Assembly: GCA_910578815.1 (NCBI GenBank)
Contig: CAJTSE010000005.1
Coordinates: 1 to 64,000, forward strand
DNA: 64,000 nt
Direction: 5' to 3'
Source of the DNA: an uncultured Acetatifactor sp.
Lineage (GTDB): Bacteria > Bacillota > Clostridia > Lachnospirales > Lachnospiraceae
Part shown: positions 42,370 to 50,291 of the stretch, piece by piece
Layout of the letters: the number at the start of each line of letters is the position of its first letter
Position numbering within the stretch: the first letter of the stretch is position 1
Program-made: the position numbers and the translations under genes
The notes under the pieces: generated by a model
Seen by the model: the letters and a program-made list of their open reading frames with translations, nothing else
Told to the model about the DNA's origin: nothing
Databases searched by the model: none

Positions 42370-44019
42370 ATGAGCTGGAAAAAGAACGTATTCAGTTATC
42401 TGCTATGGGTTCTCTATGCAGTGGCGGCTGAAGTAGGACTGGTATGTCTGGCAGATGCGGTGTGTGATTCCCTGGGAGTGGATATTTATATAGGAACCAT
42501 TGCCTGTGCCATATATATCGTTTTGGCAGGGGCAGGAGTTTTTCTGATACACCGCTTTGCACCTAAATACTCCGAAGCAGGAGAGAAGGACCATTCTCTG
42601 CGGACATTGATTTTTGGAGGGGTGTCTGTAATCCTGCTGGCTATAGGATTCGCACTGAGGGCGCAGGGGGCAGGCTGTGTGGAAGAGGCCTCCATGTATT
42701 ATGAACTGGCGGCTGTGGGGCCTGGGAGGGAGCTCTTGGAGGGTGTTCATGGAGCCGCTTATTTTTATGTCCAAATGCTTCATGGCTTACTTTATTTTTT
42801 GGGTAATAAGTCGGCGGCCGCCGTGTGGGTGCAGATCCTGCTGCAGATGGGGGCGCTGTTACTTTTTTATTTTGCCATGAGAAAGCTTACGGGAAGAATT
42901 GCGGCGCTGGTAACACTGGCTTTCTGTATGTTTTCCTCTTATCTGATCGGGGAGTCCCATCGCCTTTCTCCGGCCATGTTGTATCTTTTTTTCTGGGCGG
43001 CAGTCCTGCTTATGATTGTGTATCTGGTGCGGACAGGGAAAAAACGATGGGGCTTTTTGGCGGCGGGGATTCTGATTGCCGTTTTAAGCTATCTGGACGT
43101 GGCGGGACTTCTGTTATTGCCGATCTTTATCGCCCTGATCTTTTGCAGAGAGAAAGGGGCCGACAGCAGGGGAAAGGGCATTTTACTCTGTTATGCCGGA
43201 GCGGGAGCCGGCTTTGCGGGGTGCGCGTTTGCAGATGCTCTGGCGAACGGGAAAACATTTTTACAGGCACTTGAAGTATGGGCCGGGCTGTATGACCCCG
43301 GAAGTTTCAGGCTTCCGGTTACAACGGATACGCCGGAGGTACTGGTGGAATATATTGTTTTGTTTTGCGTTCTGACGCCGGGCATTTATTCCTTTTGGAG
43401 GGATCGAAGGCGGGATCGCAGAAAAGGATGGACACTATTGTTGATTCTTATGGGTACGGCCGGATGTTTTCATATTTTTACGGAGGAAATGCCGATAGGG
43501 ATTTACATGTATCTGGTTTTGGCGGTCATGGCCGGAATTGCCGTGGAAGAGTGTGTCTGCTTCGTACAGCCTGCTCCTGCGGAAGAAAATCCCGGATCTG
43601 AAATGGCAGAAGCCGCAGAGCAGGCAGGCGGAGAGGCTCCGCAGGCAGCGGCGGGAGAGCCGGAGCAAAAAAAGCAGGAGACTGTAGAAAAAGAGCCGGA
43701 GAAGAGCAGGCGGAAACCGGGAAAGGAAAATGAGCCGGGAACAGGAGGCGGACGAGAAATGGCAGGAAAAGGAGCGGAAACCGGAAGCATACAGGAAACG
43801 GCAGAAAACGTGACGGGAACAGGAGACGGACAGGACATGGCAGGACAGGGGGCGGAGGCGGAAGCCGCTCTGCCGCAAAGAAAAGTCCGCATGATTGAAA
43901 ATCCGCTGCCTCTGCCCAAAAAGCATGTAAAGCGCAGGCTGGATTATGGTATGGAGGTGCCGGAAGGGAAATATGATTTTGATTTGGAAGTGGATGATAA
44001 AGACGATTTTGATATTTGA
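42370..44019 (+). CDS. Multi-pass membrane protein, glycosyltransferase 39-like, with acidic tail
   Basis: Membrane protein of 549 aa with about 10 helices in the first 390 residues. EEASMYYELAAVG, an acidic motif after the first helices, recalls the GT-C transferases (family 39 or 83) that use polyprenyl-linked sugars, so it may receive the product of the preceding gene. Residues ~395-500 form a low-complexity Glu/Gly/Ala/Lys segment. The last ~45 residues are ordered-looking and end DLEVDDKDDFDI. The same DDFDI motif ends the PelF protein encoded downstream. Family assignment is tentative. Confidence 0.7.
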   Translation: MSWKKNVFSYLLWVLYAVAAEVGLVCLADAVCDSLGVDIYIGTIACAIYIVLAGAGVFLIHRFAPKYSEAGEKDHSLRTLIFGGVSVILLAIGFALRAQGAGCVEEASMYYELAAVGPGRELLEGVHGAAYFYVQMLHGLLYFLGNKSAAAVWVQILLQMGALLLFYFAMRKLTGRIAALVTLAFCMFSSYLIGESHRLSPAMLYLFFWAAVLLMIVYLVRTGKKRWGFLAAGILIAVLSYLDVAGLLLLPIFIALIFCREKGADSRGKGILLCYAGAGAGFAGCAFADALANGKTFLQALEVWAGLYDPGSFRLPVTTDTPEVLVEYIVLFCVLTPGIYSFWRDRRRDRRKGWTLLLILMGTAGCFHIFTEEMPIGIYMYLVLAVMAGIAVEECVCFVQPAPAEENPGSEMAEAAEQAGGEAPQAAAGEPEQKKQETVEKEPEKSRRKPGKENEPGTGGGREMAGKGAETGSIQETAENVTGTGDGQDMAGQGAEAEAALPQRKVRMIENPLPLPKKHVKRRLDYGMEVPEGKYDFDLEVDDKDDFDI

Positions 44020-44061
44020 TCGGAAATGAGCCGTATTTTTTTTAAGAATCTGGAGATGATG

Positions 44062-44106
44062 ATAAGGGAGCGAAAGTGCGCAGGAGGCGGACGGACGCTC
44101 CCTTAT
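44062..44106 (+). terminator. Hairpin after the membrane glycosyltransferase gene
   Basis: Perfect 11-bp stem ATAAGGGAGCG / CGCTCCCTTAT (44062-44072, 44096-44106) with a 23-base loop that contains AGGAGG. The flank has only a weak T tract. It likely separates the two glycosyltransferase genes from the protease and pel genes. Confidence 0.55.
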
Positions 44107-44192
44107 TATATGTCAGGAAAACAGGGTGAATGCCGTAAAATGAGGAGGCCTGTATCTAAGGGAAGGCCTCTCACGGCGGAATGTGAGGAAAT

Positions 44193-44906
44193 ATGGCGGA
44201 AGAAAAGAAAGACAAAAAGATTGAAATGGAACAGCACAGGGATGAAAGGATCGAAAAAACAGGTCAGGCTACGCTGGATGAGAACGGCCGTCTGGAAAAT
44301 ATTCATTTAATCTCCATTATTGGGGAGATTGAGGGGCATGATAACCTTAACAGTAATTCCAAGACCACGAAATATGAGCATATTCTGCCGAGTCTGGCTG
44401 CTATTGAGGACAGCAGGGACATCCAGGGAGTCCTTGTGCTGCTAAACACCATGGGCGGGGATGTGGAGGCGGGACTTGCTATTGCGGAGATGATAGCTTC
44501 TTTAAGCAAACCCACTGTATCGCTGGTATTGGGCGGCAGCCATTCTATCGGGGTGCCGATTGCGGTAAGTACGGATTATTCTTATATTGTGCCCACAGGG
44601 ACCATGGTCATTCATCCGGTGCGTATGAGCGGCATGGTGATCGGGGTTCCTCAAACTTTTGATTATTTTAAACTGATTCAGGATAGGATTACGGGCTTCA
44701 TCTGCAGCCATTGCAAGGCGAATAAACATAAGCTGGAAGCACTGATGATGGAGACGGGAGTACTGACCAAAGATGTCGGCACCATTCTGGTGGGGGAGGA
44801 AGCAGTGAAGCACGGAATCATTGATGAAGTGGGCGGTATTGACAAGGCCATGAAGAAGCTTCATGATCTGATTCAGGAGAAGTCGGGAATGGTTGCAATA
44901 TCGTAG
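44193..44906 (+). CDS. ClpP-like serine protease, TepA family
   Basis: ClpP-class protein of 237 aa resembling TepA, which in Bacillus subtilis is linked to protein translocation and signal-peptide handling. The nucleophile Ser is in LGGSHSIGVPIA and the His is in MVIHPVRMSGMV; NTMGGDVEAGLAIAEMI is the conserved substrate-strand block. The N-terminal 30 residues are charged. No membrane segment is seen. GTGAGGAAAT precedes the ATG. It lies 51 bases before the pel cluster and may be read with it. Confidence 0.85.
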   Translation: MAEEKKDKKIEMEQHRDERIEKTGQATLDENGRLENIHLISIIGEIEGHDNLNSNSKTTKYEHILPSLAAIEDSRDIQGVLVLLNTMGGDVEAGLAIAEMIASLSKPTVSLVLGGSHSIGVPIAVSTDYSYIVPTGTMVIHPVRMSGMVIGVPQTFDYFKLIQDRITGFICSHCKANKHKLEALMMETGVLTKDVGTILVGEEAVKHGIIDEVGGIDKAMKKLHDLIQEKSGMVAIS

Positions 44907-44957
44907 AATAAATGGTAAAATAAACTAAAATAGAAAGAAAAAAGGGGCGGAATCTTT

Positions 44958-45245
44958 ATGTCCAAAAACAGAATAAAAGAGCAGGAGCGGTGGCAGCTAA
45001 GGTATGCGGCGGGTTCCTACTGGCTGCTGGACATGAAGCGGGGGAATGAAAACAGAAGAGCTCCACTTTCCCTGAATCAGGCAGGGGCGGATCTTTGGCG
45101 GCTTTTACAACATGGGACAGAGGAAGAAGCTGCAGCAGATCTGCTGTGTCTGCAATACCAGATTGACAGAGAAAGCGCATTGGAGGACGTGCGGGAGTTT
45201 TTTGCGGGCCTTAAGTCCCAAGGGATCCTGATCGAGCAGTGTTAG
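44958..45245 (+). CDS. PqqD-like small protein (RRE fold)
   Basis: Protein of 95 aa that reads as a PqqD-family winged-helix fold. LSLNQAGADLWRLLQHGTEE is the hallmark stretch, followed by a helix with an acidic repeat (YQIDRESALEDVREFFAGL) and the terminal GILIEQC. PqqD-like proteins (RiPP recognition elements) bind leader peptides for modifying enzymes, but no radical SAM or other maturase is nearby. It lies 30 bases upstream of pelD and on the same strand, so here it is probably an accessory of the polysaccharide machine. AAAGGGGCGG is the ribosome site. Confidence 0.8.
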   Translation: MSKNRIKEQERWQLRYAAGSYWLLDMKRGNENRRAPLSLNQAGADLWRLLQHGTEEEAAADLLCLQYQIDRESALEDVREFFAGLKSQGILIEQC

Positions 45246-45275
45246 TCTTATGGCGGGGGTACGGTAAAGAAAAAT

Positions 45276-47471
45276 ATGAATATATTGCTGATTGGCGGAG
45301 CTGGTAATCTGATAAACAATCTGATTATCAAACTGAATAAAGAGGGACACAGAATCTCTCTGCTGACAGGAGACCGGTATGGTAAGGCATCCTATCAGCG
45401 CACCTTCGAAAAGTATAATTTCCCTTATGAAAGCGATAATCTGAAGGAAATTTTTGAAAGCATCCGGCCGGAATTGACCATTTTCATGGGTGCTTATGAC
45501 ACGAATTTTAATTGGAGCGGCGAAAATAAGGAGCGGGAGGCAGTTCGTTTCTCTGCCAGTCTGATGAATATTCTGATGGCGTATTCTCAGTATACGGAAG
45601 GCCGGTTTCTGTATTTATCCTCTCAGGAGGTGTATGGGGAAAGCAGTCAGGAGACATACGGGGAGACGGACCCGGTGAGCCCTAAGGGAGTCCCGGCCAT
45701 GGTCTGGTCCCAGGCAGAAGAAATGTGTGAAAATTACAGAAAGAGCTGCGGATGCGATATTATCGTCCTGCGGATGGATCATGTGTACGGCATTCCGGAA
45801 AACCGCAGGGACGCCAGAGACATCTGCAGCCGCATGTGTTTGGAGGCGCTGGAAAGCAAACGCATCACCGTAAGGGAGGATCATGTATTTTCTCTTTTAT
45901 ATGTAACGGATGCGGTGGAGTTTGTAAACAGGCTGGCCATGTGCCCTGAGCATAAAAGTTCTCTTTATAACTTGTCTTCCATGAGGGAAATGACAGAAAC
46001 TTCCCTGGCAGACATGATATGTCAGGCCTGGGGGGAGCCGTTGGAACTGATTCCCGTTCAAGGTGGAGAAGAGGATAGAGTAATTCTTTCGGATATTTTA
46101 TACGAGAGTGAATTTGGAAATCCGTTTTTCTGCGAGGTGCAGGATACGGTAAAGAAAATCACCGTTCTGATGAAAAAAAAGGCACATCTGTTTATAAACG
46201 GTGAAGAAGAAATCAAACCGCTGGGTGACAGGGTAAAGGATAAGGCTGGCTGGCTCTTAAAAACACTGCTTCCCTTCGCGGAAAATCTGATATTGTTTAT
46301 TCCCTTCTTTATGCTGAATAACCGTGCGGTGGGCAGCGAATATTTTGCAAATTTGGATTTTTATCTGCTCTATGTTTTATTGTTTGCCATTGTTTACGGT
46401 CAGCATCAGGCAACCCTTTCATCTGTGCTTTCGGTGGCGGGCTACTGCTTTCGGCAGATGTATGACCGTTCTGCGTTTGAGGTCATGCTGGATGCCAATA
46501 CATATGTGTGGATCGCACAGCTGTTTATTTTGGGACTGGTGGTGGGATATATGCGTGACCAGATCACAAAGCTGAAAATGGAGAGCAGAAGCGAAAGAGA
46601 ATTTCTGGACATGCAGCTTGTGGATATTCAGGATATTAACAGCAGTAATGTGCGCGTAAAAGCGGCGCTGGAAACCCAGATTGTTAATCAGAATGACAGT
46701 GTGGGAAAAATATACAGTATCACTTCGGCGCTGGATCAATACAGCTCGGAAGAGGTGTTATTTTATGCTGCAGAAATGCTGGGCAAGCTGTTAAAGAGCA
46801 AAGATGTGGCTATTTATACGGTGTCTAATCGGGCGTACGCAAGACTGTTTTCTTCAACCTCTGCAAAGGCCCGCCAGCTGGGCAGTTCCATTCAGTATAC
46901 CAATATGGGCGAAATGTATGAAACTTTGTGCCAGAGAAAGGTATTTATCAATCGGAGGATGGAAGAACAGTATCCGCTGATGGCAAACGCCATTTTTGAA
47001 AACGAAGAGATGCAGATGATTATTATGGTATGGGGTATCCCTTGGGAGAGGATGACACTGGGACAAGCCAATCAGCTGGTGGTAATCAGTGCGCTGATTC
47101 AAAACGCGGTACTGCGGGCAAACCGTTATCTGGAAGCATTGGAAGAGCAGCGTTATGTGGCAGGAACGCAGACATTGAAGACGGAAGCGTTCCAGATATT
47201 GGTAAACGCTTATCTGAAGGCCAGAAACAGAGGGCTTACGGAATGTACCCTGCTGTCAGTAAAGGTGGAGACCGGAAATCATTTGGAGGCGGCCGGGCTT
47301 TTAGGCAGCAAACTTCGTCAGTCGGACTATATCGGCACATTGTCGGATGGCGGTTTGTACACACTTCTTGCCAATACCAACGGCAAGGATGCGGAATATG
47401 TTATCCGGCGTTTTGCGGAGCTGGGTTATGAGAGCAGCATCGTGGAGGACAATGTGCAGGCTGTTGGCTAG
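45276..47471 (+). CDS. pelD: PelD-like c-di-GMP receptor fused to a degenerate SDR domain
   Basis: Inner-membrane regulator of Pel synthesis, 731 aa. Residues 1-300 form an epimerase-type SDR domain. Its YxxxK pair reads M142-V-W-S-Q146 and its glycine motif reads GGAGNLI, so it is probably inactive. About four membrane helices span 330-425, then a coiled coil, a GAF domain (~480-620) and a shortened GGDEF domain. The GGDEF signature is lost (SDGGL, 690-694), but the inhibitory-site motif RxxD is kept as RQSD at 681-684, matching the c-di-GMP site of Pseudomonas PelD. It leads PelE, PelA, PelF and PelG. Confidence 0.88.
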   Translation: MNILLIGGAGNLINNLIIKLNKEGHRISLLTGDRYGKASYQRTFEKYNFPYESDNLKEIFESIRPELTIFMGAYDTNFNWSGENKEREAVRFSASLMNILMAYSQYTEGRFLYLSSQEVYGESSQETYGETDPVSPKGVPAMVWSQAEEMCENYRKSCGCDIIVLRMDHVYGIPENRRDARDICSRMCLEALESKRITVREDHVFSLLYVTDAVEFVNRLAMCPEHKSSLYNLSSMREMTETSLADMICQAWGEPLELIPVQGGEEDRVILSDILYESEFGNPFFCEVQDTVKKITVLMKKKAHLFINGEEEIKPLGDRVKDKAGWLLKTLLPFAENLILFIPFFMLNNRAVGSEYFANLDFYLLYVLLFAIVYGQHQATLSSVLSVAGYCFRQMYDRSAFEVMLDANTYVWIAQLFILGLVVGYMRDQITKLKMESRSEREFLDMQLVDIQDINSSNVRVKAALETQIVNQNDSVGKIYSITSALDQYSSEEVLFYAAEMLGKLLKSKDVAIYTVSNRAYARLFSSTSAKARQLGSSIQYTNMGEMYETLCQRKVFINRRMEEQYPLMANAIFENEEMQMIIMVWGIPWERMTLGQANQLVVISALIQNAVLRANRYLEALEEQRYVAGTQTLKTEAFQILVNAYLKARNRGLTECTLLSVKVETGNHLEAAGLLGSKLRQSDYIGTLSDGGLYTLLANTNGKDAEYVIRRFAELGYESSIVEDNVQAVG

Positions 47472-47490
47472 GACAAGGAGTTGGTTATAT

Positions 47491-48399
47491 ATGGGGGAAA
47501 AAGAGATTCTGTTGTGTGTGCTGCTGGGGATAAATACAATTATTGTTCTTGCCTATCTTTTCTTCAATTTGTTACGTAAAAAGAGAAAGAGCAGGAGCTG
47601 CCTGATCCGCGGAATGGTGATGTTTTTATGTCCGCTGGCAGGGCCGGTGTTTTTTGCCATGGCACATGTTTTTTACCGTCTTTTCTTCTCTGCGCCCGTA
47701 AACCTGGAGGATGTTGTATTCAGCAAAGAGCGGAAGCGCACCTTCATTCATGCAGAGGAAGACAGAGAAAGAAATCTGGTTCCGCTGGAAGAAGCAATCG
47801 AGATTACGGATACGGACAATCTCCGGGGGCTTATGATGAATGTGGTAAGAGGGGATATTCAGAAGTCACTGGCCTCCATCATGCTGGCTTTAAACAGCGA
47901 GGACACGGAGACGGCTCATTACGCTGCCAGTGTGCTTCAGGATGCGCTTAACGACTTTCGGGCCAATGTGCAGAAGCAGTATAACCTGATTATGGAGGGA
48001 AAACCGGAGCAGCTGGAACTTGCGGAGGCGTTGGTAGATTATATGGATCAGGTGCTGGTGCAGCATGTGTTTACCGATATGGAACAGGAGCGATATGTGG
48101 GTATCATGGGTGAAGTCTGCGAGCTGTTGTACAATCAGGACAGAACCCGTATGACCAGTTCCCGGTATGAGGCGGTCAGCTTAAGATTCCTGGAGTTGGA
48201 GGACTTTACCAACAGCGAAAAGTGGTGCGAGAGGGCGGAATATCATTTTCCCAATACACTGGCTACCTTTTCCTGTTTGTTAAAGCTGTATTTTAACAGC
48301 GGTCAGAAGCGCAAGTTTTTTGAGGTGATCAATGAATTAAAGCATTCCTCTGTGGTGCTGGATCATGAGATGCTTGAGCTGGTCAGGGTATTTCAATGA
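47491..48399 (+). CDS. pelE: PelE-like membrane protein with helical repeats
   Basis: Protein of 302 aa with two N-terminal membrane helices (about residues 5-25 and 38-60) and a long alpha-helical cytoplasmic part that looks TPR-like (DIQKSLASIMLALNSEDTET, HYAASVLQDALNDF, FTNSEKWCERAEYHF). PelE in the Pel complex binds PelD and helps hold the synthase at the membrane. A longer open frame begins inside pelD, but the ATG at 47491 after AAGGAG fits, and the first helix starts there. Identity rests on layout and place between pelD and the pelA gene. Confidence 0.82.
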   Translation: MGEKEILLCVLLGINTIIVLAYLFFNLLRKKRKSRSCLIRGMVMFLCPLAGPVFFAMAHVFYRLFFSAPVNLEDVVFSKERKRTFIHAEEDRERNLVPLEEAIEITDTDNLRGLMMNVVRGDIQKSLASIMLALNSEDTETAHYAASVLQDALNDFRANVQKQYNLIMEGKPEQLELAEALVDYMDQVLVQHVFTDMEQERYVGIMGEVCELLYNQDRTRMTSSRYEAVSLRFLELEDFTNSEKWCERAEYHFPNTLATFSCLLKLYFNSGQKRKFFEVINELKHSSVVLDHEMLELVRVFQ

Positions 48400-48421
48400 G
48401 TTTTAGGAGGCGGCACCGAAT

Positions 48422-50269
48422 ATGTCCGGAAGTCTAAAAAAGGCAACAGGAATGGTATCATTCAGAAATTTTTTAAGCATATGCACCATGATGGCGGTGC
48501 TGTTTTTCATGTTCCAGTTTTTTCAGATATTTAAGGAACGCGGAAACGTATTTGACATCAACGAATATGCAGACAGTGCCGTTTTGTCGGGAGAGGGACA
48601 GTGGGAGGCCGATGAAACGGCAGGTGTGCCGCCGGTTCTCTTTTTGGGTAAAGATGAAGGGGGCACGTTGGGGGTGGTAAGTCAGTGGTGTCACTATACC
48701 AAGCGCCGCCTGATTTTGGCAGACAGTCCGGAGGGGGCTGCAGAAATGCCTGAATTGCAAGATGCAGGCATGCTGTTGATTGATGGGGCCGCGCTGGAGC
48801 TTCCCAGGCAGGAAGAAGCGGTAATGTCTCTTATGGATTTGGATATTATGACGGTATTTTTAACCCTGCCTGATTCCGAAATATTGAAGAAATGTGATAA
48901 ACTGTGTAACGTGATGGGGATTGTGCAGATCGGAGATACGCCTGCTGAGACGGAGGGGCTTCAGGTTTACTCAGGCTTTCTGCTGGGCGGCGCGGCGGAA
49001 TATAGAATTACAGAGGAAATGGATGAAAAGCAGCAAAAGCTTCAGGATATGGAACTTACCATACCATGGTATCGGCTGGGCATGGGCACGAAGATTTATA
49101 TGACGGGACTTTTTGACGAAGATGAGGTGGACAGAGAGTTGTTCCCGCCGGTGATCTGGAGAAGCAGTTATAACGGAAACAGCGTGTTTGTGGTAAACGG
49201 TGATTATATGACCAAACTGGCAGGAATCGGGATTTTGGACGGATTCTGCTATGAGGGGCAGGATTATTGCCTGTATCCGGTGATAAATGCGGAGAATGTG
49301 ACAGCGGCAGGCTTTCCGGGACTGGCTGAGGAAAATGCGGAAAAGATTATGGAGCTGTACAGCCGTAGTCCGGGGACGGTTCAGCAGGATGTGATGTGGC
49401 CCGGAATTTATGCGCTGGCTGATAAAAGTAAACAGAAATATACCTTCTTTTTTGAAACGCAGTATAACTATGAGGATAATGTGGAGCCTTCAGGGGAAAA
49501 TCTGGCCTTTTTCCTGCGGCAGATGCGGGAAATCGGTGCAGAGGCAGGACGGACGCTGGTGTATGGGGGAAATATTACGCTGGAGGAAAAGCTGGATAGA
49601 GACGAAACATTTTGGGAGGAAAATGCCAGCACATATCGCTTTTGTGCCTACTATGCCGGCGATGAGCTGAAGGAAGAAGTCAGGAAGGTGCTGGATCAGG
49701 GGGGGCTGGCTGATATAAGGACGGTAGTGACCGGTTATCATCCGGGAGATTTTCTGGTCTCTTACTATAATGCGGGAGTTACAATCCAAAGCATTACGGG
49801 ACATGCCCTGGAGTACAGTTTTAGCTTGGATTTGCAGAGAAGGAGCCTGGAAACGGCTCTGGGGTATTACAATTTGCTGCTTGACTTAAAGCCGCCTCTT
49901 TGGCCGGAGTCGAAGGAAGATCAGTGGGAGAATTATTTTGATATAATTTCCAGTAATATCGGTACCTACTGGAGCCCCCAGAACGGTTTTGACAGCACCA
50001 CATTGACAGAGAGTGACAGCCGGATCAGAAATTTCCTGAATCTTGGGTATTTCCAGAGCAGACAGGGTGACACGATCAGTCTTAAAGTGGAGGGAGCCGG
50101 GGAAGCGTGGTTTCTTCTTCGGACCCATGGAGAGTGGATCAAAAAGATACAGGGCGGGGAATACAGGGAACTGGAAGAAAATGCTTATTTGATTCATACC
50201 TGTGAACCTGCCGTACAGATACAGTTGGAAAAGGAAACGGGTGAAAACAGCTTTTATTTTTCTACTTAA
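48422..50269 (+). CDS. PelA deacetylase-type protein (DUF2194)
   Basis: Exported membrane-anchored protein of 615 aa: a membrane helix at residues ~14-36, then a large extracellular part. It corresponds to the PelA-DA protein of Gram-positive pel operons, a DUF2194/deacetylase-like protein thought to remove acetyl groups from Pel; it lacks the hydrolase half of Pseudomonas PelA. Blocks such as NGNSVFVVNGDYM and YCLYPVINAENV are visible. I do not find the TFDDG or HxxxH metal motifs of standard NodB deacetylases, so activity is uncertain. AGGAGG lies 12 bases before the ATG. Confidence 0.8.
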   Translation: MSGSLKKATGMVSFRNFLSICTMMAVLFFMFQFFQIFKERGNVFDINEYADSAVLSGEGQWEADETAGVPPVLFLGKDEGGTLGVVSQWCHYTKRRLILADSPEGAAEMPELQDAGMLLIDGAALELPRQEEAVMSLMDLDIMTVFLTLPDSEILKKCDKLCNVMGIVQIGDTPAETEGLQVYSGFLLGGAAEYRITEEMDEKQQKLQDMELTIPWYRLGMGTKIYMTGLFDEDEVDRELFPPVIWRSSYNGNSVFVVNGDYMTKLAGIGILDGFCYEGQDYCLYPVINAENVTAAGFPGLAEENAEKIMELYSRSPGTVQQDVMWPGIYALADKSKQKYTFFFETQYNYEDNVEPSGENLAFFLRQMREIGAEAGRTLVYGGNITLEEKLDRDETFWEENASTYRFCAYYAGDELKEEVRKVLDQGGLADIRTVVTGYHPGDFLVSYYNAGVTIQSITGHALEYSFSLDLQRRSLETALGYYNLLLDLKPPLWPESKEDQWENYFDIISSNIGTYWSPQNGFDSTTLTESDSRIRNFLNLGYFQSRQGDTISLKVEGAGEAWFLLRTHGEWIKKIQGGEYRELEENAYLIHTCEPAVQIQLEKETGENSFYFST

Positions 50270-50291
50270 CGTATAAGGGAGAGGAAATATT

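Noticed and set aside
44026..44310. Open frame of 94 codons between the membrane protein and the TepA-like gene
   Set aside because: It crosses the hairpin and the start of the protease gene in another frame, is very basic and has no family-like features.
47347..47490. Upstream extension of pelE inside pelD
   Set aside because: The extra 48 residues look like an out-of-frame reading of pelD, and the ATG at 47491 has AAGGAG and starts at the membrane helix.
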